Below, piece after piece: positions 21,065 to 31,964 of a DNA stretch of 64,000 nucleotides (positions are counted from its first letter, which is position 1; the number at the start of each line of letters is the position of its first letter). The translations under genes were made by a program, and so were the position numbers. Source of the DNA: Bidens hawaiensis. Lineage: Eukaryota > Streptophyta > Magnoliopsida > Asterales > Asteraceae. Under the pieces are notes generated by a model. That model saw only the letters and a program-made list of their open reading frames with translations. It had not been told where the DNA came from and searched no databases. The stretch lies in contig JAIQDT010009170.1 in NCBI GenBank assembly GCA_021521415.1, forward strand, positions 35,048 to 99,047, written 5' to 3'.

Positions 21065-21505
21065 TGTTGGTGCATAAATGTCAATAGTTCATAGTCTAGT
21101 GTCTGTAATCGAGTCTGTAATGTTATTTACGTTTTTGTTTAAGCGAAGTTGTTAACAAGTTCGCCTAGGCGAACTTGTTGAACAAGCGAAGTTATGGACA
21201 ACTTCGCCTGAACATGCCAGGCGAAGTTGTCGTGTATTTATATATAGGTTACGGGCTGTTTAGTCAGTTAATCAGTTAATCGTTCAATCGAGTTGATAGT
21301 TGTTAGCAGTTTTGGTTAACGAGTTTGTTCGGTAACGTGAGTCTGTAATAGTGATATCGTATCACGTGTTCGGTTATCAATATAACGTGTTCGTTTATCG
21401 TATCGTGTTTGTTTGATTTGCTTTCTACGCTCGTAACGATCTACGCAAGGATTCCGCACCTGAGTAGACCGCGATATCTCGTGTGATCCGTCCAGGGAAC
21501 CTACA
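21065..21505 (+). repeat. 3' LTR of element B
   Basis: A 441-base direct repeat of 9025-9465 with about four substitutions and no indels, followed by target duplication GGGTG at 21506-21510. It lacks the tandem duplication seen after the 5' LTR. Confidence 0.95.
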
Positions 21506-21510
21506 GGGTG

Positions 21511-22355
21511 GTAGGAGGGTTTGGATGGAATTGTGTGGCGATCGACACCATGGATGTTGACAACTTAAATTCCATGGATGGATTTGATATTAATAGAAAA
21601 ACCTAGTATACATGACAACAACCTTACCGTTACTCTTTTAATATAAAAGTGATATGAAAAATATCATATAAGTAATATAGGGAACCAAATACTTTTTCTT
21701 GTGAAGTGTCAGTAGGATATAAATATAGTTGAACAGTTTAAAGGTGGTAAAAATGAGGATGGCTAATAGAAAAAGTAAATTCAAAACTCGGTGATATGAA
21801 CTTATGTTATGATATAAAAAAAAGGCACTTAAGTTATGATAGAAAAGAAAAGGAGCAAGATGGTGGAGCATCGTAGGTCTAAAATCTAATTTATTAAGGT
21901 TGCTTTTTATATGAATGTTTAAAGAGAATTGATTTGAAAGATATTAGGAAAGACATGAGCCATGGTCTCAGAATGATAGTTTGGTATCTTTCATTGAGAA
22001 TATGATATGGTGATGAAGATAATTGATCAATACCTAAGATGTTAAACTTGTCGCCAGTAGTTCAATTTAGGAGGTTTCATCGAGAATAATGGTAACAAAG
22101 ATAATGAAATGACATTGATGTGATATGATGATAATAAAGATAAAACTGCCACACATCGTAAAATGGTTTTTTTTTTTTTTATGTTTTTTATTTTTTTATT
22201 TTGAACACATGTCCACACACCACCATTAATATATTTTTTTTTGTGCTAGAATGATGAGTGTCTACAAGATTTGAATCAACCGCCCCATGAAATTACAAAG
22301 CAAAGCATATGTTGGTTGACTAAATTATGACCGCCACTCTCGCACAATATTAATA
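21511..22355. other. AT-rich intergenic DNA, no gene
   Basis: Sequence that was contiguous with 8.9-9.02 kb before element B inserted. It contains A/T runs (22166-22200) and no reading frame or RNA gene that I recognise. Confidence 0.5.
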
Positions 22356-22363
22356 GTTGGACC

Positions 22364-22825
22364 TAGAGATGTTCAACGAAACCGGTTCCTGGACCCGAAC
22401 CGGTGGACCCGAACCGGACCCGAACCGGTTCCTACCCGTTTTTTGTAGGAACCGGACCCTATCTGATTCAACCCGATGATCCGTGACCGGTTCTTGCATT
22501 TCTGAGTGGGGGCGGGTAGGAACCGGAACCGGTTCTGGAACCGAACCATCCGGTTAGATATGTTAGGGGTAAGAACCGGCCCTACTTTTTAGAAAAACGG
22601 CCCTACTTTTTAGAAAAACGGCCCTACTTATAATGGAAAAAAGTAGGAACCGGGTTAGGAACCGGTAAGAACCGGTTAGATAAGTTAGGGGTCCGAGGGT
22701 GGGAGAACCGGTTCGGTTTCCTAACCGGTTCGAGCCTGGAACCGGTTTAAAAGGGGGTTTTGAATATAGGAACCGGTTAGGAACCGGTTCCGGTTCCTAG
22801 CCCCAAACCGTTTTGAACATGCCTA
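22364..22825. mobile_element. Non-autonomous hAT element with ACCGGTTC filling
   Basis: The 462-base unit is flanked by the perfect 8-base duplication GTTGGACC (22356-22363 and 22826-22833), the hAT size. The ends are imperfect inverted repeats, TAGAGATGTTCAACGAAAC on the left and, reversed on the right, TAGGCATGTTCAAAACGG. The inside has no ORF but is packed with GAACCGGTTC-like words and 'ggaaccgg', with a triplicated 'cggccctactt(tt)' at about 22578-22630. It has the look of a hAT-type MITE mobilised by another copy. Confidence 0.82.
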
Positions 22826-22833
22826 GTTGGACC

Positions 22834-23797
22834 ATGATATTGTAATTGCACCATGTAAATGGACAAGGAAGGAAGTTGATTTTGCTGTGAACATAAGTGG
22901 TGGACCAACCCACACAATTTTTTAGTTCAAAATCCACATTTGACCAATCAAAAGTAACTTTTGATAGAATTTTTTTAATTTTTAAATTTTTATTTTTTTA
23001 GTTCTAGTAAATTTGTAAGCAAATGGAACATAGAATACATGTAGATAACTGGTTAACAATAATTAAAAAAGTTAATACAGTTACATAAGTACAAAGAAAT
23101 TTCCACCAAACTTGAACCTAATCAAATACAGTAAAATCTAGACAACCTTAAACATTTACGAATAATATTGTTAGGGGGGAAAGTGTGCATTTCACGTTGC
23201 TTAATTCATTATCAGATATGCTATACAAAACAATTATTGGTATTTTCTGCCCATGGATAGAAAGTATATGTAAAAAGGATTGTTGTTTGAAACTCGTAAT
23301 TTGTATCACCTTTTGTTTTACAAAAATAGGGTTTTAATAATGTAACTTCTTTTTTGTCATTAAAACCCATATTTAACAATTTAACACCCCCACAACCCGC
23401 TTACCATCTTTCCAATCACCATTTCTTCCAAACCATCCTCACCCTTTTATGTCTATTTTGAAAAACCATCGTTCACAAAATTAAAGTATAATAAAAACTT
23501 TAAATTTCATTAATATTGATTACAATATAAAGCAAAAGAATTTTACATAATGATAAATTACATGAAATAAACTAAGAAAATGAATACATGAAAGCCAAAA
23601 AAAAAAAAAGCAGGTGTTGGCTGTGGATTTCTGTTAAACAGAGGTTCCTTAAACAGATTTCGGTCCCAGGGTACAACAGCCGAAGCAATATGTACTGTCG
23701 GGATTAACCTAACACCCAAACTATACATGTACTAGAGTATACGAGATCTCGAATGAAACTAACTAGATCGAACTTTGGTTGTGACTGGTTATACTAA
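22834..23797. other. AT-rich intergenic DNA, no gene
   Basis: Mostly A/T-rich sequence with no credible gene. It runs to the TAA target duplication (23795-23797) of the CACTA element. Confidence 0.5.
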
Positions 23798-23814
23798 TAC
23801 TACTAGAAAACATG

Positions 23815-24350
23815 TCAATTTGCGACAGCAGTTTTTGCAGCAAAATTGTGGCAAATGGCTCATAGCCACAATTTTCCGACAAACCCATTTTGAGAGAAAA
23901 CAAAGCCGTGGCAAATCCTGTTACTGGCAGTTATGCGACAAATTTTGCCTCAAAATTACTACAAATTTTAATTGTCGCTAAAATTTCGACAAGTTTGCCA
24001 CAAAAGTTTTATTTACCTTTTCCTACAACTTACAACAAGTTTGTCATGATTTATAAAAATTATCTTAAATTATTGATAATACTAATAAAAGTAATTAATC
24101 AGTAAAGATATTGAGTTAGCTAATTAAATTTTGATTGCGACAAAATTGTCACAAAACAATAACGGACTTTACCACAACCTTCCTACAAAATCTTAATAGA
24201 ATTTGCTACGAACTTCCTACAAATTTAAAAAAAGCATTGCCACAAATCTGCCACAAAGCTTTAAAAAGATTTGCTACAAAACTTGCTACAAAACCTTGAT
24301 AAATTTTGCTACAAACTTTCCACAAAATTGGATAAATGCTGAGACAAAAT
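23815..24350. repeat. Left sub-terminal repeats of the CACTA element
   Basis: Dozens of variants of TTTGCYACAAA, 'gcgacaaaa' and 'cttcctacaaa' occur in both orientations. They match the character of the right sub-terminal zone. Frames crossing it are chance. Confidence 0.8.
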
Positions 24351-24539
24351 TGCTATAAATGAAAATTATTTTTTTAATGAATTTACAAACCCATATTTTG
24401 CAGTAGAATATTGCTGAAATATTTAAAAATTCCCAAAAGCCAGTTTACAATCTTGGAATACACGTTCTTTAATACAAAACTAATACATTACAAAACGAAA
24501 GTTTTCTACTTGTCAACAAATTACTTAAACCTTGCTTCC

Positions 24540-27462
24540 GTCCTTGGTTTTTACTTACCGTTAATTTTTTAAACATTTCTTCCATTCTTTTTTGTCATTC
24601 CTCACGTTCGGCATGTTCTTTTTCCCGCTCCAGTTCGCGTTTAGCATGTTCTTTTTCACGCTCTCGTTCACGTTCTGCCCGTTCTTCCCTCTCATGTTCA
24701 TGTTGTTCTAAGAGGGCTTGTATTGCTTTTCGGGACTCTAGCACATTATCAAGTTTCGCTTGAACCTTTTGGAGCTAAAATTTGCCAAAAGATGTATAAT
24801 TAACACATATTAACCAAATGTTTGTTGATAACAGTTGATAACACGAATACACAACAAAATAGAATCTCATGATTAAAGCTTCAAAGAATGTTACTTTTGT
24901 TAACATTGTAACACATATACAAAACACAACGATCTCTTACGATTAACTTTAAATAATGTTAAGAGTCATATTTGTGGATATTAATCCACATATTAACTAA
25001 CGAGTTAATCTAAATCATTCTGATGTCTAAAAAATAATATAAAAATCGGCTAACAATGTATAATCCTAACCTAACATTTTACATACCCAATCCGATGTTA
25101 CCAGCACAAAAAAAACAAAATTGACTAACAACAAAGTCTATTTTTTATCATTTATTAACATATTTTCAAGATATAAACTATTCGATATATATATATATAT
25201 ATATAAATCAGTCCAACTAGCCCGACAATAACGCCAAAACAATACTAAATTAATATTTATAGCAATAATAATAATACCTCTTGTGATTGTTGAGCATCAC
25301 CATATGACTCGCAAGTTGTAGAGGACGGTGTCCCTGTCACCACAAAAAGTGGATCAGCAGTTCCTACTCCGAACAAAGGGCGACCCTGGCACTCGGGATG
25401 CAAACTCTCCCACACGTCAAGATCATCACAATCCATACAACTTTTGAAGTTGTTGCATGTACGAGACCACAAGGTATCAAAATATAATGTTTGATATTGT
25501 ACTAAAAGTTGATAGAATTACAAACAAATAATAAAAGATAACTCACACATGAACGTTTAGCACGCGGGGTAACAAATTTTAACTTGTCCAAGTCTTTTTC
25601 TGTGATCTCCCCATCCCGCAATCTCTTTTTGCACTCTTTGGTGGCATGGGTCGCAATAAACAATGACCTATATCTAACCTTATCACCTTTTTTTCCCTAC
25701 AAAAAAAATGAGTAATGTACTTGATTAGTGTTAAATGTAAAAATAGTTAACAAAACTTATGGCTATGATCAGTTTACCATGCGGAGACGGTGCTCATCAA
25801 TTTCTATTGACCCGCCTGTATGACGACGTAAGTCATTCTTGCGGTTGGCTCTCCCGGCTTCAGACCTTTTTTTCCATTGTTCAATATACCATTGCTGTAA
25901 TAGTAAAAATATATGTAATATATACAAAAGGAAATAAAATTTAAGGAAACACAATAATTTATCAACTCGTTTACATCGCACATGCGTTGCAATTTCCCAA
26001 GTGGCATTGAGTCATCAGGTGAATATTTGCACATTATATCAAAATTATCTTTATCATCTGGAAATTCCTGCCCATCATCCCTAGCGTTTTGCTTGGATTT
26101 TTTTCTCAAAATTTTCATATTGTCCCCGAATCGACGCTTAAGCACGTTGATAAATCCATCATATATATTTTGCTCAGTTCGTGGATCCCATCGGTATTTC
26201 ATCTAAAAAAAGGTAAAAATGCAATAATTAAAACAAATAATCATAACTAAGGTAAGCATGGGCTTGTTTGGTTTGTTTATTGGCAAAACCCGAAACCATA
26301 ATGTAACACTTCAATTAAACAATAAAAATTAACCAATTTGTTTTGGATATAGAAAACCCATAACCACTCAGTTTCGGTTAATCAATTACCAACAGTTATT
26401 CGGGGTTTGGTTCGGTCAGTTGACCATTAAACAAAAACTTTTGTACTGTCCCAACTTATTTAACTAGAAATAAAAACCATGATATATGAACTTTTTAGAT
26501 CTTGCAAAAACTGAATATAAGCAATTAATATTGTGTGTAGCCATCAAGTTGGAGCTTTTTTGTAACATGTATTTAAAATACACACAACTGGATTTAGAAC
26601 ATAAACAAGTTATAATTGATAAATTACCTTAAAGCGTTTAAACATGCTCTTCTGTTTCACAACTGGGACCTTTCTAAATGTGATCCAATCTCCATCAAGA
26701 CATTGATCTAAAATGCCTTTTTTACTTCTGTTAATTCTATTTCCAAACCTACAATGATGAAATAAGCATATGAGTATATTTGTTACATGAATAAGCAACA
26801 TAACTTAAAAATGTAACATAAACATACGATTTTCCTTGAGGTATTATCAATTCCCTTCTGTCAGCATCACCACCGTCACCACCATCGTCGCCACCACCTT
26901 CACCATCACTCCCACCATCGTCACCATAGCTACCAAAATCATCTTCATCACTATCGCCCATGTCATCAAAATACCCATCTAAATCATCATCATCATCATT
27001 AGGTATATCCTTTGGTGCATCATGTAATGACGTAGTGGTATTTAACAACTCATCTAAGTCAGCCATCGAATCACTGCTATCCAAAAGGTTATAACTTCCA
27101 GCTCCGCCTCTAGTACACAATGTAACTACGCGACCTTTTCCTTTTGGAGGTCGTATCTTCACATACGACCCATGTCTCCAGACAGTGGTTTTATTAGCAT
27201 CTTTTGGATCAATACCTACGCTAAGACCGCTATCAACACCACGACCACTACCAACACCAGCACCTACACTAGGACCGTTACCAACACCATGACTTTTACT
27301 AACACTAAAGCCTCTGCCAAGACCACTACCAGCATGACCCACTTGCTTTGTCTTCCCACCTCGAAGACCACTACCAACATGACTAGCTTGCTTTCTTTTC
27401 CCACCCTGAAGACCACTACCAACGCCATGACCACCACTAGGGTTATCTTTACCACCCTTCAT
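24540..27462 (-). CDS. CACTA second-ORF protein (Transposase_24 / tnpA-like), multi-exon
   Basis: A DNA-binding accessory protein of En/Spm transposons, acting in the nucleus on the sub-terminal repeats. I read exons at 27462-26828 (Gly/Ser-rich, then KTTVWRHGSYVKIRPPKGKG and an acidic block), 26748-26628 (CLDGDWITFRKVP, FKRFK), 26202-25975 (MKYRWDPRTEQNIYDGF, RRFGDNM), 25894-25778 (WKKRSEAGRANRKNDLRRHT then GGS) and 25696-25547 (RYRSLFIATHATKECKKRL). The first five exons join in phase with GT/AG borders. Later parts lie near 25475-25280 (DVWESLHPECQGRPLFG) and 24776-24600, a coiled coil rich in EREKEHAKRE. The conserved core HTGGS...F..TH is typical of this family. Exon ends after the fifth are not fixed, and intactness is unproven. 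Confidence 0.72.
25183..25205. repeat. (TA)n microsatellite
   Basis: About ten TA units inside an intron of the CACTA gene. Confidence 0.8.
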
Positions 27463-27639
27463 AACATATACAACCTACATTAATCAAGCATAAATGATCA
27501 GATAGATAATATAACAATGGAAAACCATGTGATTAAAATTAACTTACCACATATATATCATATGATATAGTTAACAAACAAACAAACCAATTATAGCATG
27601 TACGTATTAATGAATCTGATTGCAAAATTGATATAGTTA

Positions 27640-27862
27640 ACTATACGAGCTTATGATGGGTTCGCGGGTTCTTTCCAGGAATTGAAACCGGTTTTACGGG
27701 AATGGGTTCGCAGGTTCTTGGGCTTTATGGGAAATGCAGCAACTTTAATATTATTTAGTTGGAAATTAATAAAAAATGCAGAACCAGAACCGGACACTAT
27801 TTCTAATTCCGTTTAGTTTTGCGGATCGAACACGTAACCTGCACACCCCTAAATGTTTTCAC
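27640..27862. repeat. Possible eroded hAT-like fragment
   Basis: Words such as 'gggttcgcgggttc', 'aaccggtttt' and an end-like TAGGGGTGTGCAGGTTAC (reversed, near 27835-27852) resemble hAT-type MITEs. I find no clear partner end or 8-base duplication. Confidence 0.3.
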
Positions 27863-28682
27863 AGATTAATATGCATCAACTTATCAATTAGGGTGCTATA
27901 ATTCTAACATATACACATTAATAAAACAGGGCAAAACAAAAAAAAACTTACAGAAGGGTACCACCAAACTTCTCCGGCAGCTGCTATCACCAAACGATGT
28001 TATTTTTATTCAATTAAAGGTTCTAACAAGGGCTGCAAACTTCGATTGAGGAGTAATTAAATTGATTGGGTTGTTCGATTAGAGTTGTAATCGGCGGTAG
28101 TGGGAGAGGAGAGGATGAGAGTAGAATAGAAACGGCGGTGGTGGGAGCCCATTAGGGTTTTGACGCCTGGTAGAGAGGATAAGAACGAGAGGGAAAAGGA
28201 AAAAGAAAATAGGTTTATAGCGGGAAATGGTGGGATTTTTTAGTTTTAAGATTTTTTAGTCAATTGTGTTTGTTTAAACATATGGGGTACTTGTAACGTG
28301 ATTAGAAATTATAAAACGATTATTTTAAGATTTCAAAATATATGTCATGACTTTTAAAGTGTCCATGACATCATAAAGTTTATATGTTTGTACCTTCTAT
28401 TCGATTAGAGTTGTGTGTATTTTAAAAAAAGAGGACCGATAGAAGTCAGAAATAGGTTAGCTAACAAAAAAACAGAAACAGGAACAAAAAAAAAATAACT
28501 AAAGGCCTCGAACCCATACCTTATATTAAACAAGGTCATCTCTAGAAACTACATAATTTATTAACTATACTTGCCTTTGAATTAACGAATGAGTATGAGA
28601 AACAAGCTAGTCTCTGAATTCTTTCACAAATATCCACAATAGTATATGTTTGATTTTATATAATAATAAATAATTATTACAA

Positions 28683-28757
28683 TTACCCATACATACATCA
28701 TACACACATACATACGTACATACGTACGCACATACTTACATACATACATACAAACAC
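28683..28757. repeat. (CATA)n microsatellite
   Basis: Imperfect CATACATACGTACATA repeats within the CACTA element. Simple sequence. Confidence 0.8.
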
Positions 28758-28844
28758 ATGTACAATAGTCTGCTCACCTCAATAGATGTGGTTTACTACT
28801 GATTATTCAGGTGAAAGGCATCATGTAGACTTGATATTCTCCAC

Positions 28845-29640
28845 ATACCATCACCACCCACCATTATCACTCATCACCCACCACCGTCACTACCACCCAG
28901 CGCATACCATCACCACACACCATTATTACCCGCCGCCCATCACCGTCACCACCACCACCCAACGCACACCATCACCACCCCCACCATTATTACCCGCTGC
29001 CCACCACCAATAACCACTACTATCATTGTCGTCGTCCACCACCGCCGCAACAGCCACTCACCAGCATCACCACTTATCCACAAACTTACACCAACCATCG
29101 TTCCTCGCTATCACCATCGTTACCCACCACCATTACCTTCTGCCACCCACCACCGTTGTCGCCTCTCACCACAACCACTGTTGCCGCCCATCACCACAAA
29201 CCATCACTTGCGCCCGTCACCACCATCACCCAACGCACGCCATCCCCACCCACCATTATTACCCCGCTGCCCCACCACCATCACCCAACGCACACCATCA
29301 CCACCCACCATTATTACATGCCGCCCACCACCGTCACCACCACCAACAACCACCACTATCGTCTTCGTCGCCCACCACTGTTGCAACGACCGCACTCACC
29401 ACCACCACTTATCCACACACTTCCACTAACTGTCGCTCCTGGCTATCGCCATCGTTGCCCACCACCGCCACCCACCACCATTACTTCTTGCCACCCACCA
29501 CCCGTCATTGCAACCACCACCACCGCCGTCGCCTCTCACCACAACCACTGTTGCCACCCATCACCACCAACCATCACTTGCGCTCGTCACCACCATCGCC
29601 CAACGTACACCGTCATCACCACCAACCACCACTACTATAT
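28845..29640. repeat. CAC/CCATCACC-rich minisatellite region
   Basis: Almost 800 bases built from CACCACCATCACC, 'cattattaccc' and 'caacgcacaccatc' units, with larger duplications (the 'accgttgtcgcctctcacc' phrase recurs near 29150 and 29525). All three plus-strand frames are open because the strand lacks stops, which explains the long His/Pro/Thr-rich frames; none looks like a protein. The strand is extremely C-rich and G-poor. Confidence 0.75.
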
Positions 29641-29689
29641 CCCAGCTATTGACACCATTTGCGATAATTGTGTCAAGTTAGCCAAAAAG

Positions 29690-30480
29690 TGTGTTTTTAT
29701 TACTTATTAATATGATATTCAACAAACAATACTGAATTATTATAAACTCTAGCAAACTTAGTTAAAAAGTTGCAACAATGTTGCCACAAAAGTGTGGTTT
29801 CATTACCGAATTGTCATAAAACTTTAGCAAACTTAGTAAAAAATTGTTACAATGTTGCCACAAAAGTGTGGTTTCATTACCGAATTGTCATAAAACTTTA
29901 GCAAACTTAGTAAAAAATTGCTACAATGTTGCCACAAAAGTGTGGTTTCATTATTATTAGTTTTTATATTCAATAAATAACACGAGTTGCGAGACAGGTG
30001 TAGTAAAATTTGCAAATTCTGCCACAATTTAGCCTCAAATTTGTGTTTTGTAGCAGATTAGTAGCAAAATTTGCCGATATTCCGTCTATTTTGCCACAAA
30101 AGTGTGGTTTTATTATTATTAGTTTTTATATTCAATAATTAATAAAAAGTAGTCGAAATATTGTAGCAAACTTTGCAAGTTTTGACACCATTTTGCCACA
30201 AAAGTGTGATTTTTATAATAAATTACAGTTTTGTAGCAAATTTGTAGCAAAGTTTGAAAGCTTTCTGTCCGTTTTGCCATAAAAGTGTGGTTTCAATTTA
30301 TTAGTGTTTAATTTGCAATAATTAATACACGGTTGTCGGAAATTTGTAGCAAACTTTATCACTTTTACCACAATTTTGCCCCAAAAGTGTGGTTTATAAG
30401 ATAAATTTCAAAATTGTAGCAAATTTGTAGCAAAATTACCAGCGTTCCGACTGTTTTGCAATAAAAGGGTGTTTATGTTG
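29690..30480. repeat. Inner right sub-terminal repeats of the CACTA element
   Basis: Repeats of 'gttgccacaaaagtgtggtt', 'attgtcataaaactttagc' and 'tttgtagcaaa', with near-exact copies at about 29765-29850 and 29850-29945. They face the left sub-terminal array and continue beyond the MULE insertion at 56715-56934. Confidence 0.8.
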
Positions 30481-30511
30481 ATTATTTTATTTTGAAGGTT
30501 AATATTTAATA

Positions 30512-30627
30512 GAGAATTCTGCAATTTGTCTCCCTGGTATATGGACCAATTCTACAGGTTTGACACTAAAAATGATTTTGCGAACTTTGGACCATCGTGA
30601 TATTTGGGCGGGTCAATCTGACTCCTT
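30512..30627 (+). repeat. Left TIR of the MULE
   Basis: 116 bases matching, in reverse complement, 56585-56700 with about four mismatches. It is preceded by TATTTAATA. Confidence 0.88.
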
Positions 30628-30730
30628 GCCGTCAGTTGACCGTGAGTTGACTGACAAAAAAACGGTGAAATTACCTTTTTACCCCTGAGTCTATAATTAA
30701 ACCTAAAACTAAATATCCAAATTTCGTGTA

Positions 30731-30803
30731 GTGGGTGGGGTTCGAACCCCGGACCCCCGGTTTAACAACAAACAACACAAACCAGTTGGACTGAGCTACC
30801 ATT
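30731..30803 (-). other. tRNA-like / SINE-head-like sequence
   Basis: On the minus strand TGGTAGCTCAGTCCAACTGG (A-box-like) is followed about 40 bases later by GGGGTTCGAACCCC (B-box-like, with a perfect T-arm stem). The spacer is C/G-poor then C-rich, and there is no proper anticodon arm, so it is not a working tRNA. It could be a tRNA pseudogene or the 5' head of a SINE with an RNA polymerase III promoter. Confidence 0.5.
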
Positions 30804-30851
30804 TAATAAAACTACACAATATCTAATATATATTAAGTACCACAATGTGCT

Positions 30852-31167
30852 TGAAGAGGTAGGTCCCAGCAGAGGTGGTTAGGACCCGCAAGACTTCCTT
30901 AAAAGGAGACGTCTGCGCAGTTGAACACGCAAGACTCCTTAAACGGACGTCTGCGCAGTTGAACCCGCAGACTTCACCATAGGGACGTCTGCGTCGCGAC
31001 CTACCAAACCCGCAGGACCCACCACGCTCAGAGTTGTGACGACCTCACATGCGGTACGCAAGCTGGTCTCGCAGGAAATGCCTCCCTATGGTTTCCAAGT
31101 ATCCGCCTGTTCCCGCAGGTGCGGATACCCGCCATCAGGGACTGGCCACCCGCGCAGCATGGCTACA
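30852..31167 (+). repeat. Gypsy left LTR, part 1
   Basis: Matches 54079-54394 of the right LTR with a handful of substitutions. It contains repeated 'gacgtctgcgcagttgaac' and ACCCGCA/TGCGGGT words. It stops at the CTACA target site of element C; the LTR continues at 45790. Confidence 0.9.
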
Positions 31168-31616
31168 TGTCGGACCGGTGCGGGACACGGTTTCCCAACG
31201 ATTCACGGGGCAACGTGTTAGAGTGCGGAATCCTCTAACACGGCGATTCGGTGGTGATCAACAACGCGCGGTAACGATTCCTAAGACGGTTTGACACCTA
31301 GGGACGGAGGAAAGGACCGACACGTGAAGAACGGGCAGAGAGTATTTCAGCAGAGTGGTGGTTCGTGACTGTGTGTAGAATGTGTGCTCACTTGTGAAAT
31401 TTCCTAAGTTTCGTTTATATATCGAAAACTGGTTCGATCGAATGAGTCTTTCATTCGATCGAACGAGACCTGGTTCGATCGAATCAGTCACTGATTCGAT
31501 CGAATCAGTTTCTTTTGACATTTTCAGTCCGTTAACTTAGTTTCACGATCGTTATCTTCATATCGAACCATCCTGATAGAACTGGGGACATACACATGAC
31601 ATTTCATGTCCTAACA
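31168..31616 (-). repeat. 3' LTR of element C
   Basis: 449 bases, TG...CA in sense orientation, with four or more TTCGATCGAA words at 31433-31507 just next to a TATA-like stretch (ATATATAAA on the minus strand, 31414-31422). It differs from the 5' LTR at about one base (ctttc versus ctctc near 31450). Confidence 0.95.
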
Positions 31617-31618
31617 AA

Positions 31619-31629
31619 CTCCCCCTTGG
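31619..31629 (-). other. Polypurine tract of element C
   Basis: In sense, CCAAGGGGGAG lies two bases before the 3' LTR, the same word as in elements A and B. Confidence 0.8.
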
Positions 31630-31964
31630 AGCCAGTTCTATTTACTTACAATCAATCGAGTTCTCTTGCTCGATCGTAACTCCCCCTTGTAGTTATCTCA
31701 CTCTCTCTTTTCTCAAAGCTAATGGTGCGCATGTTGCATCCACGAACTCCTTTCATCATGAAGTTCTCTCAGGATCAAATGGTCCAGTCAGTCAGACTTA
31801 CCATAGGTTCCGCATATCCTGAGAAGCTGTCAATTGAAACTTTAGATAAACATTTAAGCACAATCTATCACAATGTTCCAAAACAAATTACATTCAACTC
31901 AAAAACAATTACAACCAGAAGATTAAACCTTTCATTACAACAAGAAACAAAATAAACATGACAA

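Larger units (their letters stand above)
9025..21505 (+). mobile_element. Complete copia (Sirevirus-like) retrotransposon, element B
   Basis: This is a 12,481-base element with 441-base LTRs, a perfect target duplication GGGTG (9020-9024 and 21506-21510), a tRNA-Met primer site and a polypurine tract. The order is LTR, leader, gag, pol (protease, integrase, RT, RNase H), a 2-kb non-coding spacer, accessory ORF, LTR. The order integrase-before-RT makes it Ty1/copia. Very long Gag with a coiled coil and an extra ORF after pol point to the Sirevirus (SIRE/Maximus-like) branch. The two LTRs differ at about four positions (9043, 9409, 9432 and 9441 relative to the 3' copy). That is roughly 0.9 percent, or a few hundred thousand years if a grass-type rate is assumed. 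Stops in pol and aORF make this copy defective. Confidence 0.95.

Noticed and set aside
26255..26460. Second hAT-type MITE with 'ggtttggttcgg' words
   Set aside because: No inverted ends or 8-bp duplication could be found; it lies in an intron of the CACTA gene and may be old debris.
28786..29710. Long His/Pro/Thr-rich ORFs
   Set aside because: Simple CAC repeats lacking stops in every plus frame; no domain or codon structure.
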